A DNA stretch of 64,000 nt. It comes from Pyrrhosoma nymphula (Eukaryota > Arthropoda > Insecta > Odonata > Coenagrionidae). How positions within the stretch are numbered: position 1 is the first letter of the stretch; the number at the start of each line of letters is the position of its first letter. Under the pieces are notes generated by a model. The model ran no database searches. It worked only from the letters and a program-made list of their open reading frames with translations, and was not told where the DNA came from. The position numbers were made by a program, and so were the translations under genes. Below, one piece after another: positions 55,252-64,000 of this stretch. The stretch covers positions 55,465,559 through 55,529,558 of the forward strand of contig OY754332.1 of NCBI GenBank assembly GCA_963573305.1, written 5' to 3'.

Positions 55252-57474
55252 ATGACGCAACGCACTCCCCCCCCTGAACGGAAAAGCAACCGATTAGCGG
55301 GAAAGGCGCCCGTTTACCACATTGCCGTTAAGCCTGACGTAAGGAGGGCAATAGAGGAGGAAATCCTACCAGATCAGTCAGAAAAGGAGGACGACAGGCC
55401 TGTAAGTGGTTTACGGAAAGAATTTGCACAACTAACCATTTCCGAAATGTCTGGTACAGACGAAGCGGGTGAGGAGATAGGATTGGGGGCCGTAGCTAGT
55501 CCCACATCTCCTCCAAATCAGACGCCAAATCGCGGAGAGGACCATAGGATGAGAATAGGTGGGATACACTTAACACCTCCTACATTTCAAGGGTTAGCGA
55601 ACGAGGATCCTACGCGGTACCTCGCTCAGTTCAATAAAATAGCTAACGCTAATGGATGGGACGAAACTGCAAAATTACGTCTTTTCCCGTGCTTTTTGGG
55701 AGGTGGCTGGCTTCCTTTCCTGGCGTCCTTGATGATGGCCGCTTTAGGACAGGGGGCGCCACCAAGGGGACATGGGAAGATTCCAGTGGATTTTACAGCA
55801 GGGGCTTACCTGAAACCCCTGCCCAACATTACAGTATTCAGTACAGCAGTACCATTGGTGTTCAAATGGCCTTCTGACCCAGCTCACCAACTACATACGC
55901 TGCGGGAGATGGTGAAAAATACCTGTAAGCAGTCAGATAGAAGACCGGTGTGTGGCCTCCCACGCAACTTGGTGGAAAATACCCTTCGCGACTGGAATCG
56001 GAAGAGTTGGCTTGAGACGATATCGGAGGCCCCTTTGGCAACGGATGGCGATACAATAACTGACGCTTTCGTTCTTCCCACTCGACGACACGCGAAAAGG
56101 ATGATCATTTCTGCGGCCGAGGCTAAGGAATTAGAGGGGCGGCTGACTAATGTCGGAGGGATAAGGAATCTTTCAGCCCCCTGCTTTCCGAACTATTCTC
56201 CAGCTGTGACCTCTCAGCCTGATTGGGGGCTCTTGACCCTGGTCCTGGCAACCATCTCGACGCAATCGGATGTCCTAAAAATGTGTCAAACGCGTCGGTT
56301 AAGCCCTTCGGTCGTCCATGTGGAGGACCTCCGAGCAGAACTACTGGCCTTACAGGACTCAGTCCAGTCACGAGGTTGGGAACTGGCTATTCAGCACTTC
56401 TCAAGGTATTACATTCTCTCTCTGGTGGATTGTCTCCTTTCTCCTACCTCCCTTTACCTATTTCTGGTGATACCATTAGCGAAGGCTAACGCCACATCCG
56501 TTTCTCTCCATTCCTTTGTCCCTATTCCATTTGCGCATAAGGACTTTACGTGTCAAATTACGGCCCCGGCGACGGAGTTGGCCCTGATCCGGACCAAGGA
56601 TGGTGTGCAATTAGGAAAATTGCAATGTAACCCATACCGGGATGAACTTTGTTCTCTTGAAGCCGCCCGAGATCCAGGCACCCTACCTATGCGCTGCGCG
56701 CGTCGGGTGGCCCTGGGTGGCACCGCCGCGGAGGTGGCGAATGAGTGTCCTTTAATTTGTGCACGGTCTACTGAAACCCGTGTAATTACATTAAATCCAT
56801 TCACCTACATGGTAACCCACCCCCCATCAGACGCGGAAATCCGGTGTACGGATAGCCGTTGGGGTGGGTGGAGCGGGGAGAAGAAGGGGTCCTTCCAAAT
56901 TTCCCTGCCCTGCGACTGTCGTCTATCCCTCAATGGGAGTGACGTCACTCCGGGCTTCCCTTGCCTCCCCTCTACCGCCCCTACCCTCTCCATCCGGCGG
57001 ATCATTCCCGCCGCATGGTCGACTCTACACTCCCTAAACCTCCCCCCCTTCTCCCTCGCACACTCGTCGTCGTGTGACGACCTTCACGAATGTATTAGAT
57101 CGACTTGGAAGCCAGAAGAAGAAGCACCTTGGGTCCCGCCACCGTGGCTACCAATTCTGAATTTGGCCGTAATTGTCTTGCTGTGCATCCCTTCCCTACT
57201 CCTGACCCTACGATTGTATATAGATTGCTCCAATCCACCTGACCCTTTCTACCTGAGAGATGGCCTCACGAGTGTGCCAAGTTCCCCCACTTCTATTCCA
57301 CCACCCACGCCGCTTCGACGTCTTCCCCCGTCATCTCCCCCACCGGCTGTTCCAACATCCACTACTAGCTTCCGCCGCCCACCGCAATCCCTGGTTGCCG
57401 AAGTACCTGTGTACGAAGTGATTCAAGAAGCGACTTATATCCCCATGTGCCCCTCGCCAATGAATAGGCAATAA
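55252..57474 (+). CDS. Gag-start/Env-like fusion protein of an LTR retrotransposon (740 codons)
   Basis: This is one uninterrupted frame from the first ATG after the leader. Residues 1 to about 146 are hydrophilic and end in a gag-type 'PPTFQG...YLAQFNKIA.ANGWDE' block like the N-terminal domain of Ty3/gypsy Gag. Similarity breaks off in mid-domain at about 55690, where the frame continues into a different protein. From about residue 148 that protein has a short hydrophobic signal-like stretch, a Cys-rich region at about 460-620 with N-glycosylation sites, an internal hydrophobic segment at about 385-410, a strong membrane span at about 632-656, and a Pro-rich cytoplasmic tail of about 85 residues. 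This layout is that of a class I membrane Env. Capsid and pol are absent. The join is either a pol deletion or a copy of a spliced env RNA. Whether the fusion protein is made is unknown. Classification as Env rests on layout, not on a recognised family signature. Confidence 0.7.
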   Translation: MTQRTPPPERKSNRLAGKAPVYHIAVKPDVRRAIEEEILPDQSEKEDDRPVSGLRKEFAQLTISEMSGTDEAGEEIGLGAVASPTSPPNQTPNRGEDHRMRIGGIHLTPPTFQGLANEDPTRYLAQFNKIANANGWDETAKLRLFPCFLGGGWLPFLASLMMAALGQGAPPRGHGKIPVDFTAGAYLKPLPNITVFSTAVPLVFKWPSDPAHQLHTLREMVKNTCKQSDRRPVCGLPRNLVENTLRDWNRKSWLETISEAPLATDGDTITDAFVLPTRRHAKRMIISAAEAKELEGRLTNVGGIRNLSAPCFPNYSPAVTSQPDWGLLTLVLATISTQSDVLKMCQTRRLSPSVVHVEDLRAELLALQDSVQSRGWELAIQHFSRYYILSLVDCLLSPTSLYLFLVIPLAKANATSVSLHSFVPIPFAHKDFTCQITAPATELALIRTKDGVQLGKLQCNPYRDELCSLEAARDPGTLPMRCARRVALGGTAAEVANECPLICARSTETRVITLNPFTYMVTHPPSDAEIRCTDSRWGGWSGEKKGSFQISLPCDCRLSLNGSDVTPGFPCLPSTAPTLSIRRIIPAAWSTLHSLNLPPFSLAHSSSCDDLHECIRSTWKPEEEAPWVPPPWLPILNLAVIVLLCIPSLLLTLRLYIDCSNPPDPFYLRDGLTSVPSSPTSIPPPTPLRRLPPSSPPPAVPTSTTSFRRPPQSLVAEVPVYEVIQEATYIPMCPSPMNRQ

Positions 57475-58814
57475 GTGGAGTGATAGTTCTTAAGTGGTTA
57501 ATTCCGACGAAGTCGACCTGAATTTTTGACATTTGTTCTTAGAAGTGCTGTGCATTTCTTCGATCAAATTTTTGTGTGTGTGTGTTCTTGCTTATGCTGA
57601 AAGTCTATTCGTATGTAGGTATGTGTGTTCGGTAGGTCCAGGTTAACGCAACCACGGACCGTCCGACGGGGGCCCCGTCCCCGGCCTCGGCCGAGGGCGT
57701 GGGCGTCGGGCCGAAATAATTATTTAAGCGAATGAGTTTTACTTGTTCGCAGGGCGACCCATACGCGGTTGCCCATTAAAAATGATTCTCCGGTGTGGTT
57801 GACGCCACACCGGGTCCCGTGAATTATTCACAGCCGGGGGGGGCGCACAATTTTTCTTGCTCTGCTCTGTGCCTTCGTTCGACGGGTCCTGTTCGATGGG
57901 GTCGGAGACCTTTGGAATCTTGGACCTAATTATGTCGTCCCACGGGCAGAGAAATTTTCAATTTTTAGCTTACCACAACCTCTTTTAAACCGCGCCCCTC
58001 CCCTTCTTGGCGTCGGAGGGAGTTACCGTCAAGCGTAAGGGTACCAAATCCTTTGGATGCGATCCCTGCCAATTGAGGCTTAAACTGTTCTGATATTATT
58101 AAATCTACCTCAGGTTTCACATTTTTTATTTTTGTAATTTTTTGATATTTGGTATTTGGATCACATGTAATTTCATTTTTGTGGGAATTGGGTTTACCTG
58201 CATTGTGCTGGGTTCTAGTTTATTGTGTGTACTCAACATTTCTATATTTGGATTTACATTGGAGCTCTGGGACTTTTTTTGATTGATCGGGCTCTGGCTG
58301 GGTTCAGCCATATTTTTCATTGGATTTTGGCTTTTTTGCATTGAATCGATTGTCTTTGTGTTCAATATTTTGATTGAATCATTTGTCTTGTGTTCATTAA
58401 TTTTGGCCGGCTTGCTTGATTATGTTTCACCTTATTTGAACTTTTTGTTTTACTGCTGGCTCGGACATTGTTTTTACAATCGTCCTAATGGTTGTATTTT
58501 TTTGGTGGTAGAGTATTCGGTGTTTCGGTTATATCGGGTTTTTGTATTTTGTTGCTTCCGCCTTGAGTGGCGCATTTCTATGTATTCACTTGTACTCGGC
58601 TTCACCGATTTGGAGGCGTATAAGGCGCTCTCTTGTTGTAAAATATGTCGGTATGTTGGCATACTTTGGCTTAATTGCCGCTTTGGGGGCATAGACCTCC
58701 TTTCTCAGGTTATGTTTTGGTAAATTGTTTTGCTTACTCCGTGCAGCATCTATGTCCCCTAGTTATTAGTTGACCCACCTTTCCGCGAGCTTCGGCCAGG
58801 GGTCCGAAGTTTGT
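57475..58814 (+). other. Region between env-like stop and polypurine tract
   Basis: Includes a very GC-rich stretch (57655-57715) with self-complementary 'ggggccccgtccccggcctcgg'-type sequence, then a T-rich stretch. An open frame of 146 codons at 58283-58723 looks membrane-like, but a T-rich strand gives hydrophobic codons by default, so I do not call it a gene. Confidence 0.5.
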
Positions 58815-58826
58815 GGAGGGGGGTGA
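58815..58826 (+). promoter_or_regulatory. Polypurine tract (plus-strand primer)
   Basis: GGAGGGGGGTGA directly abuts the 3' LTR, the expected position for the plus-strand primer. Confidence 0.75.
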
Positions 58827-59644
58827 TGTCGTGACCCGTTTTTTCCTTTCCCTCCGTTTCAAGGAGGCCCTGGTTATTTTTCTAAGGAGCCTCGGACCAA
58901 GGCAGGTCCCTCTACTCTTGGTCACGATTTGAATTAGCCCATTGCCTATTTTGGTATTGGATCCATGGCCACGCGCAGCCGGACCGACAAGCTTAGGATG
59001 TACAATTCTAATATAATTAGCTGTCATGATTCATGATTCAGTATTTTTCCACACGGAACATCTCTCTACGGGCGGTCGTCATTCTCACTGTTTCTTAAGA
59101 CATACGAAACCGCAGGTTCCGTCCGGCCCCTCATACTCCTTGTCACTCGATAATATAATTCTCGTCAACATCTAATTACGCAAGCAGCATGGGAACTTTC
59201 CAGAGGTTCTCTTTCTTACCAAATAAGGTTAGGCTTGCCATGGACAACGCCCTAAGAACCTTCTAGAATAAAGGAGGGGGTTCAGGGAGGGTTAGAATAT
59301 AAAAACCCTTTTCGGACGAGGACGCTCTCTCTGTCTGCTCTACTCTCTGCGCTCGGTCCACTGCTGCACGCTGCGATCCTCGCCATCGGTTACTCGACCA
59401 ACGACCACGCCCGTACTCCACAGACGCTGCTAGAGGTCATCCTTCCCATTCGTCCGTTTTCGACTATCTTCGCTACAAGATGTACGGCATGGAGTAAGCA
59501 TAACCTAACATGTACTAATTGTTAATAAATGGATTTTACTTAAGAATGGAGAGTGAGTTCTCTTTGACTGATTTCCCGAGGTTTTGATCCTTGAAACGTC
59601 TAAGTTACGACCCCTAACCAGTCGACCCTAACCGGGCCACGACA
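58827..59644 (+). repeat. 3' LTR (818 bp)
   Basis: Same as 53997-54814 except for T at 59165 and C at 59181. It is followed by the ATAT target duplication at 59645-59648. Confidence 0.95.
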
Positions 59645-60482
59645 ATATGTAAATTAAATATGAACCTAATGCAGGCGTTGAAGGAGCGTTGAAGTTTAGT
59701 TGACAGGGCCTGAGATATGTCTTGAAAGGCAACATCGGCATAGTCAAAATGGGGAAATATTAAGGTTGAAACTAATTGCTTCTTTAAGGAGAGAGGAATA
59801 AAGTGTTTGAAACGAATTAGAGGAAATAATGACTTATTCACTGCTTTACATACCTTAGTTACATGAGATGACCAAGACAGACTTTCATCAATGACCAGTC
59901 CTAGATTAATAACTTCGTCGCAGTACTTTATAGGAGAATCAGAAATGCGTAGTTGCGGTAATTGATCCCTGTCGATTGACTTGAGTATTTTCGGATATCC
60001 AATTATAATAGCCTGCGACTTACTAGGGTTTATGCTTAGAAAATTGGATTTACTCCAATTGTTGATGTTTTCTAGGTCATTATTTAAATTACATATTCCA
60101 TTGCATAGGCTTTTAACATTTGAATTTAGGTATACTTGGAGATCGTCAGCATAAAGATGATATTTGGAATGGTTAATCACTGAAGGGCAATCATTAATGT
60201 ACAGGGAAAATAGCAGAGGTCCTAGTATAGAGCCTTGAGGCGCACCTCTTGCTGTTTTGATCCACATTGAGCATAAATCATTTGTAATTACTCGCTGATA
60301 CCGGCCTGATAAGTATGATGTTATCCAGTGGACTGCTGTAGGAGAAAAACCCATGCCTCTCATTTTTGCTGCAAGGATATCTTTGTCTAAGGAATCAAAA
60401 GCTTTCGAAAAGTCAAGCAACACGAGTACTGAAACTTCTTTTTGATCCATGGAGCGTCTCAAGTCATCGGTGATTTTAGCTA
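59645..60482 (-). pseudogene. LINE reverse transcriptase, main part, interrupted by the LTR element
   Basis: The frame opens at 60462 after a 5' truncation. It shows 'LLDFSKAFDSLDKDIL' near residue 14, 'GAPQGSILGPLLFSLYIND' near 71, and catalytic YADD-L at plus-strand 60139-60153 (about residue 105). 'LSINPSKSQAIIIG' and 'VINLGLVIDESLSW' follow. There is no stop before the LTR insertion, and the frame continues in phase at 53996. The original insertion was therefore an intact, 5'-truncated RT. The endonuclease and the start of the RT are missing. Confidence 0.87.
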
Positions 60483-61317
60483 ACAGGGAAAACAGGTGGT
60501 CTCACTAGCCACCGATGGGGGCTTCACTTTTGAAAGACAAAGGGCGGCGACCCCGCTTCTTGGCCGGGGTCGCCACCAGGAATTTCAGTCGGGGTGAAAA
60601 TTTGCGGTGATTCAGCGCTAGTCAGCGGCATTTTGCGGAGCGAACGGAGCGGCCTGAAGTCACGACTTCTAAAGACGTGATCTGATTGGCTGAGTTCCGC
60701 CACTCTTCCTCCGCCACCGAGCTATGAATGTCCCCATACTCATGATCCCCCTCTTCCGCAAATATCTCTCATCAACTCACACTTACCGCCGCGAATCCTC
60801 TCACTCTGCCACTGCTTCTAGGCCGCCGTCCGTCGTCATGGAGAACATATTCTCTGCCTTTAATTAGCATTGTCCGCACACGACAAACCATTTGGAAAGG
60901 CGTAATATCTTCAACCTTAACTCAATGACTATAACTGACGATGGTTTTCTGCGGTTCATTCACTTTTCGCAGTAAAAAACGAATAACGCTGTGTATTTCC
61001 AAATTGATATCAACACGAATAGTAGTAATGTCCATAGTAGTGATGGGCAATTTCGTTCCTTTCTCGGACTCTTCTTCAGTCTTCTAAAGTCTTCAGAACA
61101 AATGGAAACACATGATTTGCGCTTAAAATAAATGTACATATATATGCATGTAAATTACACATAATGAAAATTGTGGCTTCAATGGTGAAAAGCAATACAA
61201 CACTCTGGATGTAAAGGAACCTTGCATTTAGCGCATATATAGGCAAAGCGCAAAGGTAGGACTATATGTATATATATGTATATAATCCAGCCTTTGTATT
61301 TCACATAAACTTTACTA
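60483..61317. other. GC-rich unannotated sequence with a small hairpin
   Basis: 60483-60850 is clearly more GC-rich than its surroundings. GGCGACCCCG at 60546-60555 pairs perfectly with CGGGGTCGCC at 60565-60574. No frame, LTR or repeat partner was found. It may be a promoter-like or CpG-rich remnant or part of an unknown element. Confidence 0.5.
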
Positions 61318-61560
61318 CGGCCCTCGTCATCAGGGATGCTGATGGTGATGCCATTCAATTCAATTCACAGGATCTCCGCATTATATAGGGAAAATTGGCG
61401 CCAAAATGACGACCACTCAGAAGACACCTGATCAACTATATAATGCGGACATCCTGTGGCATCACCATCAGCATCTCTAATGACAGGGCCGTCTCGGACC
61501 TCGAAACGTTTAAGACAATGGACCATCTCACCCGGCTGGAGACCCTAGATGCCCAAATTC
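61318..61560. mobile_element. Penelope-like inverted terminal sequence
   Basis: 'cctcgtcatcagggatgctgatggtgatgcc...ccgcattatatag' (61323-61388) is inverted at about 61434-61492. The right side continues 'CCTCGAAACGTTTAAGAC' and 'acccggctggagaccc', the same arrangement as the Penelope-like arms at 5978-6035. No coding part remains. The arms differ in sequence from those at 4860-6052, so this is another subfamily. Confidence 0.6.
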
Positions 61561-61769
61561 AACAGGTATTAATACTTTTCACTTAGGGATTACGAAATAC
61601 GTTGGCAGGTTCTAGGCGACGAATGCGAGTAGTGGAGGTATCAAGGTAGGGGACATAATTCATATCAGGTGGGGTAGAATTTTCGAGTGAGGAACACAAC
61701 GATATCCAAGAAATAAGCATATGTGATTTATTATTTCACTATACATATTTTTTACACTAATGATATCGT

Positions 61770-62150
61770 TGAAGTAGTTGTTATGTTTATTAAGCTTCGA
61801 TTATTTGCAGACGACGCAGTAGAGAATGGGGAAATCTGTAGTTTTAAGCCAGCGCTAACGAAGGACCTGGAGGCAATACAGGAGTGGCGCGATGCCTGGC
61901 AGCGAGATTTAAATTGAAAAAAATTAGTCGTAATGAATTTTTGGAAAAGGAAAAAACTCTCCTTATCACATCTTTTGTATACAGCACATCCAATTAGAGA
62001 CAGTAGAATTAGTTTAATACTTCGGAATTAAAGTGACTTGTGATCTCTCGTGGGATAAATATATTCGGGAAATTACCGGCCAAGCTAATCGTGTATTGGG
62101 GCTTGTTAAAAGAATTCTACCCATACTTTATAAGTTATTGAGCAACTCCG
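61770..62150 (+). pseudogene. CR1-like RT fragment
   Basis: FADD at 61804-61815 ('LRLFADDAV') is followed by 'KDLEAIQEWRDAWQRDLN' and, after frameshifts, 'VTCDLSWDKYIREITGQANRVLGLVKRIL' in split frames near 62034-62120. The order equals that of the LINE at 38443-39405 ('LFADDAV...W...LNLSKC...TSDLSW.AHI...LGFVKRI'). Confidence 0.78.
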
Positions 62151-62829
62151 AAGGGGTTCTGTCTACCATCATAGCTTTTCTTGCCTCTTTCTGTCGTAAT
62201 GCCTTCTTTTTTTTAGCTTTCGAGTGTTTCTGGCCCGAGTTTATCCTTCTCATTTGCGGTCTTATCCTCTTTATTCGGCCGATTCATTTTTTTGCAATAA
62301 AAAGACGAATAACAATATATAGAAAAAATATATATACATATATTTTTTTATCTGGCCGCAAATATTAATGACGTTTCTTTGGCGATCGGCTAACTACTGA
62401 TACTAGGGTGGTTCACGACCACCGGAGGGGATCGCACTACACCAAGACTATAATTCCCTGCACAAAGAAGTCACCTCTGAAGAGGCAACTGCCTATACCT
62501 GGGGTCTTTCTAGGTATCGACACTTGATTGTAACTACCTGCGTAGCTCTTAATTAGAAATGAAAATTAGGGAAACTTACTTTTTGGATACCCCTCGTAAT
62601 ACGCCATGAGCGCCAGAAAAAATTCAGTCAGTTATCTGCACTACGAGTCTCACGACATACATGAACTACAAAATGATTTATGTTACCAGAATTTACAGGC
62701 AAATTTGACATTCCATGGTTTATCATTTTATTCATGCCGATCGTCTTCTTTCTCGGGGACCTTTATCTTCACAATGCGTTTACCTTACCACGTCTGTGAA
62801 TGTGTATCGTGATAATAGTCATCATTATT
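62151..62829. other. No gene seen
   Basis: AT-rich sequence with a short AT microsatellite-like stretch at 62310-62350. No motif or partner was found. Confidence 0.4.
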
Positions 62830-64000
62830 CATCATCATATAAGTAATCTACCGGTTAACTGCAGGTTTCATTGTAAGTAGGAGAAATCCTTCAGATTTAT
62901 ACACGTGCAGGGCCCTATCTACCTCTATTATATCTTCCTTCATCACCACGTACTTCCTACCCTTCTTCATCTCATTCACAAAACCTATTTTCTTCCTTCA
63001 CTGCTTGCCCAACAGCCTTCCCTCTGTCACTGCCTTGAGCAACCCTTCGCCCATCATTACCTCTTCCAACCACCTATTCTGCCTCCTCCCAATCTCATCT
63101 ACAAGCTTTCTTTCCTCACCGGTCATACCAAGTACTTCCACGATTGTCTTCCTTTCCGTTCGTTGCACCTTCTGCATCCTCCTTCACACCAGCAACTGGA
63201 AAGCCTGCATCCTATATTCTCGTTGTCTTTTTTCATTCTACTCCATGCAACGCTACACTCCATACTAAGTTCTTCGCCAGCCTCTTTTTTGTACCCTTAC
63301 CCAAGGTCCCTGTCATCAGTTCCCTCTTATAGCCTAACACTATTTTCCCTAGCACAATTCTCCTCCTATTACTTAGGCTACTATGCCCATTTTCTTCTGT
63401 TGTTCAACCCAAGAAATTAAATTGCTCTACTTGCTCCAATTTTGTGCTCTCCTACTTTTATGACCAGTATCACTTTGTTCATCCTAAAAATCTCATTACT
63501 TTTATTTTTTTGTGATTTCTCTTCATTCCATATTTTTCTTCCTGAATTTATAATTTATAGGCTAAAGTTTTCAATCCCTTCGATGATTAACTAACCACCG
63601 CTTGATAATCCGCGAACCTAACCGACTTGATCAGCCTCCAACTTGATTCCCAAATCTAGCGTCTAGGCTTATAAAAGTTTAAGATGATTATATTATATCA
63701 CAAATCTACTATTATTTTATCCAGTATCTGCATTAGTTTTTCCCAATTAACTCTATCGAAAGCTTTTTCATAATCATCAATGCAAGCAAAACATCCTGAC
63801 CATACTCTACGTTTCTTTCTTTAACTCTTCTCATTGCTCACCACAATCGCATCCCGAGGACCTCTCCCCTTTCGGAACCCAAACTGGTCATCGCCCAAGT
63901 AGTAATTTGTTCTATTTTCCAACATTTATTATTTTTTCTAAGTAATTCTTGGCCGCATGCGATATTAAACATATGGATGGAGCACCTCGCATTCAGACGC
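62830..64000 (-). pseudogene. Degraded RTE-like copy running off the window
   Basis: The 3' tail, reverse complement of 'taatctaccggttaactgcag' at 62848, matches the tail of the RTE at 25300. The minus strand then shows the C-terminal 'TGEERKL'-type region (63125-63090) and the post-catalytic RT. Near 63890-63770 come 'FGFRKGRG' followed by 'KAFDRVNW'-type blocks, as in the copy at 24115-24250. Stops and indels are dense. The plus-strand frames at 62905-63420 are antisense shadows of it. Confidence 0.75.

Larger units (their letters stand above)
53997..59644 (+). mobile_element. Young env-bearing Ty3/gypsy-type LTR retrotransposon lacking pol
   Basis: Two 818-bp LTRs with two differences, a 4-bp ATAT duplication, a TGG-starting candidate primer-binding site at 54817 and a G-rich polypurine tract (58815-58826) define a complete insertion of 5,648 bp. 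Between the LTRs there is one long frame whose start is gag-like and whose remainder is env-like. I see no protease, reverse transcriptase, RNase H or integrase motif anywhere. It must have been mobilised in trans by a full-length relative. The near-identical LTRs mean a recent insertion. Confidence 0.9.
53217..60482 (-). mobile_element. Non-LTR retrotransposon (CR1/L2-like) split by an LTR element
   Basis: The minus-strand LINE runs from about 60482 (5' truncation) to 59645, then resumes at 53996 and ends at a (TAA/TTA)n tail at 53217-53240. Removing 53997-59644 plus one ATAT restores a continuous frame, so the LTR element inserted into an uninterrupted LINE. The microsatellite-type 3' tail and RT motif style suggest the CR1/L2 group; this is tentative. 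Confidence 0.85.

Noticed and set aside
55252..57474. 740-codon open frame considered as a host gene
   Set aside because: It lies between two near-identical LTRs with a primer-binding site and a polypurine tract, and its start is gag-like.
58283..58723. 146-codon membrane-like frame upstream of the 3' LTR
   Set aside because: The strand is T-rich, which gives hydrophobic residues by chance; no signal, motif or partner is seen.
62905..63420. 171-codon plus-strand frame
   Set aside because: It is antisense to the RTE relic on the minus strand and is rich in Leu, Ser and Pro from the pyrimidine-rich strand.

Overview
The window reads as intergenic DNA from a large, AT-rich, repeat-dense animal genome, most likely an insect or another arthropod. 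That inference rests on the element mix: piggyBac with TTAA target sites, Penelope-like elements with a GIY-YIG nuclease, an env-bearing Ty3/gypsy-type LTR element, several RTE-like and CR1/L2-like non-LTR retrotransposons, hAT and Helitron fragments, and tRNA-like SINEs. I found no host protein gene, rRNA gene or intact tRNA gene. Nearly every supportable feature is a transposable element or a relic of one, and many are nested.

Layout, left to right. A SINE-like repeat sits at 1-380. A piggyBac element (2361-6585, TTAA on both sides) carries a Penelope-like element (4859-6064, 12-bp target duplication). It is followed by an RTE-like element (6590-9340) that is split by a second, minus-strand RTE (7690-8830). 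Another RTE copy (10050-11480) is split by a purine-rich insertion. A CR1/L2-like LINE lies at 13330-16075, and a LINE 3' end broken by a foldback element lies at 18040-18820. Dispersed repeats fill 19045-21360. The best-preserved RTE copy is at 23840-25330. Next come a second SINE-like repeat, a 1.3-kb LINE 5' segment (26250-27538), and a hAT-derived unit with a SINE inside it (27650-28972).

The middle part holds a long degraded minus-strand RTE (33400-29990), a rearranged Helitron-type helicase (34742-35547), a second copy of the LINE 5' segment (35537-36945), a possible LINE ORF1 zinc finger (37527-37890) and a CR1-like LINE (39385-38258). At 39782-45402 there is a DNA transposon with about 285-bp terminal inverted repeats and a 9-bp target duplication. 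It encodes the two ends of an unusual transposon protein and has been invaded by a second piggyBac (40228-43529), which itself contains a Penelope terminal fragment.

The right part holds two more copies of repeat family C, another RTE fragment (49197-50021) and the second hAT/SINE unit (50588-51891). A minus-strand LINE (53217-60482) is cleanly interrupted by a young LTR retrotransposon (53997-59644). That element has 818-bp LTRs differing at only two positions, no pol, and one uninterrupted 740-codon frame that joins a gag start to an env-like protein. The window ends in a Penelope-like inverted repeat, a LINE fragment and a degraded minus-strand RTE that runs off the edge.

The most notable items are the pol-less gag-env LTR element, the long-TIR DNA transposon with the uncharacterised protein family, the permuted Helitron helicase, and the duplicated hAT/SINE unit. 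All family names are from motif reading by eye; no database search was possible.
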